Source: an uncultured Clostridia bacterium (GTDB lineage Bacteria > Bacillota > Dehalobacteriia > UBA4068 > JAAVYR01). Taken from it: a stretch of 9,192 bases of DNA. Where the stretch lies: assembly GCA_946562005.1 (NCBI GenBank), contig CAMNVD010000039.1, positions 1-9,192 on the forward strand, written 5' to 3'. Below, piece by piece: positions 1-6,286 of this stretch. The notes beneath the pieces were generated by a model. The model searched no databases. It was not told the origin of the DNA and worked only from the letters and a program-made list of their open reading frames with translations. Numbering within the stretch: the first letter of the stretch is position 1; each line of letters opens with the position of its first letter. The position numbers were made by a program, and so were the translations under genes.

Positions 1-6
1 TTTTAT

Positions 7-1566
7 ATGTTTATAATATGCATTGATCAAAGAGTCAAAAAGGGATATATTTTGGTAACGGTAAAGGTGCCGGTTTATGAAACTAGCGACCCAATTACCA
101 CGGCGATTACCAGTGCAAACATTGGCAATTTCTTTACGGTAAATAATGGGAGTTATTATTTCAAGGGTAGCGGCTCTATTTTTACTACCAATAATGCTGG
201 GGTATCAAACAGTACTGCGCAAACAACATTAACGGCGAAAAAGGATATGCAGCTTTCCTTTCAATATTCCTACTCAACAGAAGCAAACTATGATACCTTT
301 TCGTTAACGGTGGCGGGAACAACGGTGGAAAATGGAGTGTCTGGTGCAACCACCAGTAAAAGTTGGAGCGGTAATCTTACTCAAGGACAAACCATTATCT
401 TTACTTATCGCAAAGATGGTAGTCAAGATAGAAACGATGATGCATGCTCTTTCTCTAATATGCAGGTAACAGCGGTGGAAATGACACAAGTAGGGACAGT
501 GGAAAAAATGCAGGCTCGGGCAATAAAAAAAGGCTATATCGGCATTGGTGGTGTGGCAAGACCTTTTTGGGGTGAGCCAAAACCTGTATATTATGGGGCC
601 ATTACTCCATTGAAAGAAGGCAGAAGTTCGTTGGCTGCAACGACTGCAGGCAATTATGCGCTCTTTGGTGGTGGAGAGGTAGGAATTACGAAAAATACGG
701 TAGACGCTTACAATATTAGCCTAACTAGAAGTAATCCATCCTCTTTGATTGCGCCAAGGTCGGAATTGGCGGCGACTACTGTGGGGAATTATGGGCTTTT
801 TGCTGGTGGTTTTGTTCAGGAAACGCTTTCAGTAACGGGTAGTTACTCTAAAACAGTTGATGCCTATAATCGCAGCTTAACCAGGACTACACCAGCAGAC
901 CTATGGGCTGCCAAAAGTGGCTTGGCCGCTACTACCGTAGGGAATTATGCATTATTTGCCGGCGGTAGAGATAGGCGAAATTATTTAACCTCTGTTGACG
1001 CCTACAGTAGTAGTTTAACAACATCTTCTCCAGATGCACTTATCAGAAGTCGAGCTTATCTAACAGGTGCGTCGGTAGGAAATTATGCGCTCTTTGCTGG
1101 TGGTATCGTAAATGGAACCTATAATACGGTGGATGCATATGATGGTAGTTTAACAAAAAAATATGCAGATTACCCATTAACTGCGGCGGTAAGCGGTGCT
1201 GCCGGTGTATCCATGGGGGATTATGCGCTCTTTGCAGGCGGTTATGATGGTAGTGATTATGTAGCAATCGTAGACGTATATAACAGCAGTTTGACGAAAA
1301 GCCGCATTAGTGATTTGAGTAAAGGCCGGTCAGGGGCAGAAGCTGCAACGGTTAACGGCTACACATTTATCGGTGGCGGATATAGTGGATCTAATTTGGC
1401 GGTGGTAGATACTTATGATGCTAGTCTAACCAGGTCGACGGTAACAGATTTATCTGTAGCAAGGTCTAGCCTTGCAGCGGCATCAATAGGGAATTATGTG
1501 CTCTTCGCCGGTGGAGAGCTGGGAAATGATGAGCAAGACGTTGTAGACGCATACACGATTGACTAG
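7..1566 (+). CDS. Phage tail/receptor-binding-type protein: beta-sandwich plus seven kelch-like repeats
   Basis: Residues about 35-158 are Ser/Thr/Tyr/Gly-rich alternating strands that look like a jelly-roll or carbohydrate-binding beta-sandwich. Residues about 169-189 carry a KKGYIGIGGVARPFW linker of a kind that recurs in Bacillota tail proteins. Residues about 201-519 hold seven repeats of 38-52 residues, with the core GNYALFAGG followed by VDAYNxSLTR. This is a kelch-like signature and predicts a seven-bladed propeller. There is no signal peptide. The position before the small phage protein, XkdX and holin suggests a tail tip or fibre protein that contacts the host surface. The start is uncertain. 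The frame is open to the window edge, so it may begin further upstream. A TTG at 52 preceded by AAAAAGGG (37-44), with TATAAT at 12-17, is a credible alternative giving 504 residues. The ATG at 7 has no visible binding site. The function is inferred from architecture and context. Confidence 0.75.
   Translation: MFIICIDQRVKKGYILVTVKVPVYETSDPITTAITSANIGNFFTVNNGSYYFKGSGSIFTTNNAGVSNSTAQTTLTAKKDMQLSFQYSYSTEANYDTFSLTVAGTTVENGVSGATTSKSWSGNLTQGQTIIFTYRKDGSQDRNDDACSFSNMQVTAVEMTQVGTVEKMQARAIKKGYIGIGGVARPFWGEPKPVYYGAITPLKEGRSSLAATTAGNYALFGGGEVGITKNTVDAYNISLTRSNPSSLIAPRSELAATTVGNYGLFAGGFVQETLSVTGSYSKTVDAYNRSLTRTTPADLWAAKSGLAATTVGNYALFAGGRDRRNYLTSVDAYSSSLTTSSPDALIRSRAYLTGASVGNYALFAGGIVNGTYNTVDAYDGSLTKKYADYPLTAAVSGAAGVSMGDYALFAGGYDGSDYVAIVDVYNSSLTKSRISDLSKGRSGAEAATVNGYTFIGGGYSGSNLAVVDTYDASLTRSTVTDLSVARSSLAAASIGNYVLFAGGELGNDEQDVVDAYTID
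607..1563 (+). repeat. Seven tandem kelch-like coding repeats
   Basis: The approximate units are 607-744, 745-900, 901-1038, 1039-1173, 1174-1314, 1315-1449 and 1450-1563. Each encodes [L/S]xxxRSxLAATxxGNYALFAGG, then 4-16 variable residues, VDAYxxSLT and a short linker. The cores are conserved, while the loops between AGG and VDAY vary in length and sequence; unit 2 has the longest. Unit 7 stops at VDAYTID and lacks the SLTR strand. The segment just before unit 1 (YYGAITPL) resembles that missing strand, as expected if the N-terminal strand closes the propeller. Confidence 0.8.
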
Positions 1567-1592
1567 GGATAATAGAAAGGATGGAAATAAAA

Positions 1593-1952
1593 ATGAGTAA
1601 ACGATATGCAATTTGGAACAAACAAGACCCGGTTATTACCCCCATCGGGGAGGTGCTTACTGCGGAACAATGGAAAGAACGATACCCGGTGGCCGGGGTA
1701 CCATCTATCAAAGTGGTTTGCGCTGCAGGGGAAATGAATGGTGCTTTCTTTGGTACCTTAGGCCAGATGGTAGATATGTATGAAAAGCAAGGATGTGATT
1801 TCTCTGCTTGCGTGACGGATGAAGATAAGCTATCTGTCATCGAAGCCTTTGAAGATGAAATGAATCAGCCTGATGATACCCCAAGCGCTGAAGAACGAAT
1901 CGCTGCGGCTATGGAATATCAAGTCATGGCTACATTACCTGATGTAGAGTAA
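1593..1952 (+). CDS. Conserved small phage tail-module protein (XkdW-like position)
   Basis: This is a 119-residue acidic protein beginning MSKRYAIWNKQDPVITPIG. The YAIWNK...TP.GE.LTAEQW opening is one I recognise from Bacillota prophages, where such proteins sit between tail-fibre genes and xkdX. The C-terminal half is rich in Glu and Asp (DEDKLSVIEAFEDEMN) and probably helical. There is no membrane segment or enzymatic motif. The ATG at 1593 is preferred over the in-frame ATG at 1581, because the AGAAAGG site (1574-1580) abuts 1581 directly but sits about 12 bases before 1593. The gene follows the kelch protein by 26 bases. Its biochemical role is unknown; it may belong to the tail or act as an assembly factor. 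Confidence 0.7.
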   Translation: MSKRYAIWNKQDPVITPIGEVLTAEQWKERYPVAGVPSIKVVCAAGEMNGAFFGTLGQMVDMYEKQGCDFSACVTDEDKLSVIEAFEDEMNQPDDTPSAEERIAAAMEYQVMATLPDVE

Positions 1953-1965
1953 GGAGGTCGTCAAT

Positions 1966-2100
1966 ATGAATTTTGCAACGATTAAACGAAACTATGAAAA
2001 AGGCCTTTGGTCCCTTGCCATGGTGAAAATGGCGGTAAGGAAAGGTCTTATTACCACAGAAGAATACAAAGAAATTACAGGAAGCAATTATTTAGCGTAA
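1966..2100 (+). CDS. xkdX: XkdX family phage protein
   Basis: This 44-residue protein has the family pattern: an N-terminal FATIKRNYEKGLWS, then a central V..GLITTEEYKEITG and a C-terminal Tyr. It is short enough to be missed by size filters. An AAGGAGG ribosome binding site (1951-1957) lies 8 bases before the ATG and overlaps the end of the previous gene. XkdX proteins are named after a gene of the Bacillus subtilis PBSX defective prophage and typically sit just upstream of the holin, as here. Their molecular function is not established; a tail-associated role is usually assumed from position. The family call is confident. Confidence 0.85.
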   Translation: MNFATIKRNYEKGLWSLAMVKMAVRKGLITTEEYKEITGSNYLA

Positions 2101-2102
2101 AG

Positions 2103-2136
2103 AAAAGATTCTTTGCTGCGCTCAGAATGACAATCG
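2103..2136 (+). repeat. Dispersed palindromic repeat, copy 1
   Basis: The core AGATTCTTTGCTGCGCTCAG at 2106-2125 continues as AATGACA to 2132. It begins 3-5 bases after the xkdX stop codon, inside the phage block. ATTCT (2108-2112) pairs with AGAAT (2124-2128), enclosing GC/GC. Read in the plus frame it encodes FFAALRMT, a string that recurs in spurious predicted proteins of many bacteria. Three related copies occur later in the window. Confidence 0.75.
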
Positions 2137-2197
2137 TGGCTATGTGCAAAATAATCGTGGAGCGGGCAGAAGAACCTGGACAAGAAAGGAGGGGCAT

Positions 2198-2629
2198 ATG
2201 GAAAACTGGATATTAGAAATAAAAGTTTTTTCTGGACTGGTTGCTGGCGGCATTAGTTATTTTCTTGGAGGTTGGGATGGATGGCTTGCTGCCTTATGTT
2301 CTTTTATGGCATTAGATTTTATCTCGGGCGTCATTGCAGCTCTTTTAAATAAATCTAAGAAAACGGCGGGTGGTGGCTTAGAATCTCGACAGATGTTTCA
2401 GGGCGGTTTACGGAAAATCCTGATTTTGGTCATTGTGGCAGTAGCTGTCGTCCTGGACCATATGTTGTTACCGGGACAAACTACCATCCGAGATGTAGTC
2501 TGCGGCTATTATATAGCAGAAGAAGCATTGTCCATTATGGAAAATGCTGGGGCCTGTGGTGTGAAGCTGCCGACTATCTTAGTAAAAACGCTGGAACAAC
2601 TAAAAGAAAAAAACAATGGGGAACAATAA
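2198..2629 (+). CDS. Phage holin family protein
   Basis: This 143-residue membrane protein matches the phage holin/toxin-secretion family (Pfam Phage_holin_4_1 type). Hydrophobic segments lie at about residues 10-25, 28-50 and 73-91. The characteristic DFISGVIAALLNKSKK motif is at 40-55, followed by a G-rich turn and GGLRKILIL. The C-terminus is hydrophilic and Lys/Glu-rich (TLEQLKEKNNGEQ). Holins accumulate in the cytoplasmic membrane and form the lesion that releases or activates the lysin at the end of the lytic cycle. The ATG at 2198 is chosen because AAAGGAGGGG (2185-2194) lies just before it; an in-frame ATG at 2144 has no comparable site. No endolysin follows, and the transcript ends at the terminator 29 bases downstream. 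Confidence 0.88.
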   Translation: MENWILEIKVFSGLVAGGISYFLGGWDGWLAALCSFMALDFISGVIAALLNKSKKTAGGGLESRQMFQGGLRKILILVIVAVAVVLDHMLLPGQTTIRDVVCGYYIAEEALSIMENAGACGVKLPTILVKTLEQLKEKNNGEQ

Positions 2630-2657
2630 CATAAAAATTTCTTCTTAAATAAATGAT

Positions 2658-2704
2658 AAAAAAGAGGTCCTAATGCAAATGTATGCATTAGGACCTCTTT
2701 TTTT
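2658..2704. terminator. Bidirectional intrinsic terminator
   Basis: A perfect 20-bp inverted repeat (2658-2677 with 2684-2703) encloses a 6-base AATGTA loop. It has an A-tract on its left arm and a run of seven T on its right, so each strand reads hairpin then U-run. It lies 29 bases after the holin stop and just past the stop of the minus-strand acyl-CoA synthetase (2710), so it can end both converging transcripts. Confidence 0.93.
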
Positions 2705-2709
2705 ATTGG

Positions 2710-4356
2710 TTATTTGTTTTTTCGGATTTCGCTGCGGCGGATTTTACCGCTGATGGTTTTGGGTAGTTCTGCTACGAAGTCGATAATACGAGGATACTTA
2801 TAAGGCGCTGTCTTATGTTTTACAAAATTTTGTAGCTCTTTCTTTAATTCCTCACCTGCTTCATAGCCAGGATTTAATACGATAGTGGCCTTTACTACTT
2901 GGCCGCGAATTTCATCAGGAACGCCAGTGATGGCGCACTCTAATACTGCTGGGTGTTCCATGAGTACGCTTTCTACTTCAAAAGGTCCGATGCGGTAGCC
3001 GGAGGATTTGATAACGTCGTCGATACGGCTTACATACCAATAGTAGCCGTCTTCATCCTTCCAGGCCATATCTCCGGTATGATAATAGCCGTCGTGCCAA
3101 GCGGCATTGGTTCGTTCCTCATCCTGATAATAATTCATGAAAAGACCATAAGGATGTTTGTTGTCATCTGTTTTGACGACGATTTCACCTACGGTACCGG
3201 CGGCTACACTATTGCCTTCTTTATCCAGCAAGTCTACGCCGTAAGATGGAACAGGTTTTCCCATGGAGCCAATTTTCGGTTCCATATGGCGGAGGGTTGC
3301 AATCATCAGGGCTGCTTCTGTCTGGCCAAAGCCTTCCATCAGCTTTAATCCTGTCGCCTGATAAAAGCGATTAAACACGTCGGGGTTTAATGCTTCTCCG
3401 GCAATGCTGGTATGCTGCAAAGATGATAAGTCGTATTTCTCTAATCCTTCTAATAAGAAGAAATTAAACATGGTGGGAGGAGCGCAAAGAGAGGTAACTT
3501 TATATTTTTCGATTCTCTTTAGCACTTCACCGGCATGGAAGCGGTCCATGTCATAGACGAAAATGCCTGCTTCTGCCAGCCATTGTCCATAGAGTTTGCC
3601 CCACATGGCTTTCATCCAGCCTGTTTCGGAAATGGTGAGATGGAGCCCGTCGGGCTTCACATCCTGCCAATAAACAGCAGTGATGACATGATTTAATGGC
3701 AGATGAAAGTTATGAGCAACCATCTTCGGCATACCTGTGGTGCCGGAGGTAAAATAAAGCAGGCAGGGGTCTTCTAACGTTAGATTTAATTCTGGTTTTA
3801 TAAAGGCAGGTGCATTGGCCAAAAGTGTATTGAAACTTTCCCAGCCGGTCTTTTCACCTCGGACCATAACCTTTGTTTTTAAACTGGGGCACTGGGCGGC
3901 TGCCTTATCTACTTCATCGGAAACGGTGCCTTCTCCTGTGCAGACTACCATGGAAATATTTGCCACATTGATACGGTAAACAATATCTTTTTCCTGTAAT
4001 TGATTGGTGGCGGGGATAGCGATGGCGCCTAGCTTATGTAGCGCTAAAATGGTAAACCAAAACTCATAGTGCCGCTTTAAGATAAGCATGACTTTATCGC
4101 CTTTTTTGATGCCTAATTGTTGGAGAAATGCGGCGGTGGCGTCGCTCTTTTCCTTCATATCTTTGAAAGTAAAAGTGTATTCTTCGCCGTGGTCGTTACA
4201 CCATACCATTGCTCGTTTCTCCGGGCTGCGTTCTGCTAGGCGGTCTACCACGTCATAGGCGAAGTTAAAGTCGTCTGGGGCGGTCACACGGAATAAGGCA
4301 AGCTCGCCTTGGTCATTAAATAGTTCTTCTACAAATTCTTTATATATTTGCCGCAT
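2710..4356 (-). CDS. AMP-forming acyl-CoA synthetase, medium-chain (MACS) type
   Basis: This 548-residue enzyme of the ANL superfamily converts a carboxylic acid, ATP and CoA to acyl-CoA, AMP and PPi through an acyl-adenylate. Visible motifs are the P-loop YFTSGTTGMPK (201-211), GFGQTE (342-347), YHTGD (425-429), the hinge region SRIDDVIKSSGYRIGP (443-458) and the C-terminal PKTISGK with the predicted catalytic Lys538. The segments TISETGW (241-247) and HKTAPYKYPR (514-523) match the medium-chain family, which includes mammalian ACSM enzymes, better than acetyl-CoA synthetases. It has full length, with no broken motif. The substrate is not readable; C4-C6, branched or aryl acids are possible. 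The gene starts 6 bases after the cupin regulator stops, with AAGGAGTG (4366-4373) overlapping that gene's end. It is last in the operon. Confidence 0.92.
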   Translation of the reverse strand: MRQIYKEFVEELFNDQGELALFRVTAPDDFNFAYDVVDRLAERSPEKRAMVWCNDHGEEYTFTFKDMKEKSDATAAFLQQLGIKKGDKVMLILKRHYEFWFTILALHKLGAIAIPATNQLQEKDIVYRINVANISMVVCTGEGTVSDEVDKAAAQCPSLKTKVMVRGEKTGWESFNTLLANAPAFIKPELNLTLEDPCLLYFTSGTTGMPKMVAHNFHLPLNHVITAVYWQDVKPDGLHLTISETGWMKAMWGKLYGQWLAEAGIFVYDMDRFHAGEVLKRIEKYKVTSLCAPPTMFNFFLLEGLEKYDLSSLQHTSIAGEALNPDVFNRFYQATGLKLMEGFGQTEAALMIATLRHMEPKIGSMGKPVPSYGVDLLDKEGNSVAAGTVGEIVVKTDDNKHPYGLFMNYYQDEERTNAAWHDGYYHTGDMAWKDEDGYYWYVSRIDDVIKSSGYRIGPFEVESVLMEHPAVLECAITGVPDEIRGQVVKATIVLNPGYEAGEELKKELQNFVKHKTAPYKYPRIIDFVAELPKTISGKIRRSEIRKNK

Positions 4357-4362
4357 ACGTTA

Positions 4363-4953
4363 TCACTCCTTGCCATCGGGATTTTCCATGTCTTTGATAA
4401 CGACTGCGAGGAACAGGCAATCTTCACCGCCGGTAGGCACATTGCCATGGGGGTGGCCGGAATCAAAATAGATGGCGTCGCCGGGGTGAAGAATCACTTC
4501 GTTTTGGTCTACCCGGATACGCAAATGACCTTTTAATACATAGTCAAATTCTTGGCCCTCATGGTAAACAAGCGGTACCGGTTGGTTATCCAGTTCTGGG
4601 TCGTATTTTCCTTCTACCAGGAATGGCTCTGCATAACGGTTTTTGAAATGATAGCCTAGGTTAAAATAATTTAACCCCTTTTGCCGTTTGATTTGTACGC
4701 CTTCTCCTGCTCTTACTACAGACATCAGGGAGAGCCGGGGCCCTTCCCCGGTGAGCAGGTCTGCCATATCTACCCCTAATTTCTGGGCTGCTTTATAAAT
4801 GAAGGTGAAGGGGAAGTCATGTTTTCCCTCTTCACAATTTAAATATTCTTCTACTGTAACGCCGCAAACCTCTGCCATTTCTTCTACGGTAATATCTGAC
4901 AACTCCCGTAAAGAGCGGAGACGGCCAGCAAATTCCTGTAATTCACTACTCAT
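4363..4953 (-). CDS. XRE-type helix-turn-helix regulator with C-terminal cupin domain
   Basis: This 196-residue protein has an XRE/Cro-type helix-turn-helix at about residues 8-68 (LRSLRELSDITVEEMAEVCG) and a cupin_2 beta-barrel at about 125-187. The cupin shows HEGQEFDYVLKG (131-142) and GDAIYFDSGHPHG (158-170), which are the two usual cupin motifs with possible metal-binding His and Glu. Proteins of this architecture bind DNA and sense a small ligand in the cupin. Its position between the oxidoreductase gamma subunit and the acyl-CoA synthetase suggests control of this pathway and possibly of its own operon. The ligand could be an acid or acyl-CoA, but that is inference. The start has an AGAGGTG site about 5 bases upstream. 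The gap of 36 bases from the gamma gene is the largest between co-directional genes downstream of vorB. Confidence 0.9.
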   Translation of the reverse strand: MSSELQEFAGRLRSLRELSDITVEEMAEVCGVTVEEYLNCEEGKHDFPFTFIYKAAQKLGVDMADLLTGEGPRLSLMSVVRAGEGVQIKRQKGLNYFNLGYHFKNRYAEPFLVEGKYDPELDNQPVPLVYHEGQEFDYVLKGHLRIRVDQNEVILHPGDAIYFDSGHPHGNVPTGGEDCLFLAVVIKDMENPDGKE

Positions 4954-4989
4954 AAAAACACCTCTATATTTATTGCAACGTTTGTTTAG

Positions 4990-5523
4990 TTAACAATTCA
5001 TCCCTAATTGGATGGCTTGCATATTCACATCTACCAAATGGGCTTTGCGGGCAGAAACGCATTTGCGAATGGCTGCTTCTACGCTTTCTGTGGCGGCAAA
5101 GCCAGTTTCTTTTAGCACTTTACCCATTAAGATGATATTGGCAAGGCCGCTCATATCCTGTTGCTTTGCCATTTGGGTAGCAGGTATTTCATAAATATCA
5201 ATATCTGTTCTCTCACAGTTTGCCTGGATTAAGGTGCTATCAATAAACACCTTACCGCCTGGGACTACTGCGTCGATATATTTTTCATAAGAAGGCTGAT
5301 TCATCACTACTAAAATATCCGGTGTCGTAACCAAAGGAGAACCAATAGCACGCTCAGAAAGGCACACGCTGCAATTGGCTGTGCCGCCCCGCATTTCCGG
5401 ACCATAAGAAGGCAGCCAAGATACTTCCTTGCCTTCTACCAATCCTGCATTGGCCATAACTTTGCCGCTGAATAAAATCCCTTGTCCGCCAAAGCCGGCA
5501 AGTAAAATATTATAATTTGTCAT
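4990..5523 (-). CDS. 2-oxoacid:ferredoxin oxidoreductase, gamma subunit
   Basis: This 177-residue protein matches the POR/KOR gamma family. The N-terminal glycine loop GFGGQG is at residues 10-15, followed by LFSGKVMA and the signature SYGPEMRGGTAN at 39-50. In this family the gamma domain helps form the CoA-binding part of the complex. The length is typical for a separate gamma subunit. It starts 1 base after the beta subunit stops, with AGGAGGT (5533-5539) inside the end of that gene, so translation is probably coupled. KEGG-style naming would be korC and Vor-style vorC; no symbol is given because the substrate is unknown. Confidence 0.93.
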   Translation of the reverse strand: MTNYNILLAGFGGQGILFSGKVMANAGLVEGKEVSWLPSYGPEMRGGTANCSVCLSERAIGSPLVTTPDILVVMNQPSYEKYIDAVVPGGKVFIDSTLIQANCERTDIDIYEIPATQMAKQQDMSGLANIILMGKVLKETGFAATESVEAAIRKCVSARKAHLVDVNMQAIQLGMNC

Positions 5524-5524
5524 C

Positions 5525-6286
5525 TTATTTTACCTCCTGATTTCCTTCTGCGGATTTGTCCTTATAAACGCCTAAGGGGTAATAAGGAATCATATTTTCT
5601 TCTAGCCACCCTAAAGCGTCTACTGGAGACAATCCCCAGTTGGTAGGGCAGGTAGAGAGGATTTCTACGATGGAGAAGCCTTCCTTATTTTTCTGCGCTT
5701 CAAAGGCGCGGCGAATGGCCTTCTTTGCTTTGCGGATATTTGGGATGCTATTTACCGCTACCCGTTCTGCATAAGCGGTACCGTCTAAGGTAGAAAGCAT
5801 TTCGCACACATGGATAGGGAAGCCTTCGGTTTCTACATTCCTGCCATAAGGGGAGGTTTGGGTTATTTGTCCAGGCAGGGTGGTAGGCGCCATCTGTCCG
5901 CCGGTCATACCATAAATGGCGTTATTGACGAAAATAACGGTGATTTTCTCACCGCGGGTGGCAGCATGGACGATTTCCGCAGCACCGATAGCGGCAAGAT
6001 CTCCGTCTCCCTGATAGGTGAACACGAAATTTTCCGGTAAAGACCGTTTTACACCGGTAGCAAGAGCCGGCGCACGGCCGTGGGGAGACTCTATCATATC
6101 GCATTTGAAATATTCATATGCCATTACGGCGCAGCCTACTGGGGCAATACCAATGGTTTCTCCTTCGATGTCCATTTCGTCGATGACTTCTGCTACCAGT
6201 TTATGGATAATCCCATGGGTGCAGCCTGGGCAATAGTGCATGACCATATCGTTTAAAGCTTGAGGTTTTTCATATACAACTGTCAT
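5525..6286 (-). CDS. 2-oxoacid:ferredoxin oxidoreductase, beta (TPP-binding) subunit
   Basis: This 253-residue subunit carries the thiamine pyrophosphate site: GDGD at residues 93-96 and NN at 121-122, the GDG...NN motif that binds Mg and diphosphate. The N-terminus has HYCPGCTHG (17-25), the conserved Cys pair region of KOR/VOR beta subunits, and GCAVMAYEY follows. The size suits a four-subunit enzyme in which the separate small ferredoxin subunit carries the 2[4Fe-4S] domain. TPP attacks the 2-oxoacid here, and decarboxylation produces the intermediate that is oxidised and passed to CoA. The ATG directly follows the alpha-subunit stop codon, with AAGGGGG just upstream. The substrate (2-oxoisovalerate, 2-oxoglutarate, aryl pyruvate) cannot be assigned from sequence alone. 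Confidence 0.94.
   Translation of the reverse strand: MTVVYEKPQALNDMVMHYCPGCTHGIIHKLVAEVIDEMDIEGETIGIAPVGCAVMAYEYFKCDMIESPHGRAPALATGVKRSLPENFVFTYQGDGDLAAIGAAEIVHAATRGEKITVIFVNNAIYGMTGGQMAPTTLPGQITQTSPYGRNVETEGFPIHVCEMLSTLDGTAYAERVAVNSIPNIRKAKKAIRRAFEAQKNKEGFSIVEILSTCPTNWGLSPVDALGWLEENMIPYYPLGVYKDKSAEGNQEVK

Larger units (their letters stand above)
1..2629 (+). mobile_element. Right end of a prophage or tailocin late region (tail protein, XkdX, holin)
   Basis: Four co-directional genes follow the usual order of the end of a Gram-positive phage tail module: receptor-binding-type tail protein, small conserved tail-associated protein, XkdX-like protein, holin. The block ends at a strong terminator, beyond which ordinary metabolic genes run the other way. 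The left boundary is outside the window. No integrase, attachment site or endolysin is visible, although a lysin gene commonly follows the holin in such modules. It could be a decayed prophage, a domesticated tailocin of PBSX type, or an intact prophage whose lysin lies elsewhere. The gene identities are well supported; the state of the element is inference. Confidence 0.7.

Noticed and set aside
607..1563. Possible diversity-generating retroelement target in the kelch repeats
   Set aside because: No reverse transcriptase or template repeat is visible, and the variation lies between tandem repeats, which ordinary repeat divergence explains.
1466..1840. Minus-strand open frame of 124 codons opposite the kelch protein and the next gene
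   Set aside because: It is antisense to two supported genes, and its composition is that of a complement frame with no recognisable motif.
2007..2216. Plus-strand open frame of 69 codons across xkdX and the following gap
   Set aside because: It overlaps the well-supported xkdX gene in another frame, and its FFAALRMT segment is only the translation of dispersed repeat copy 1. It has no ribosome binding site.
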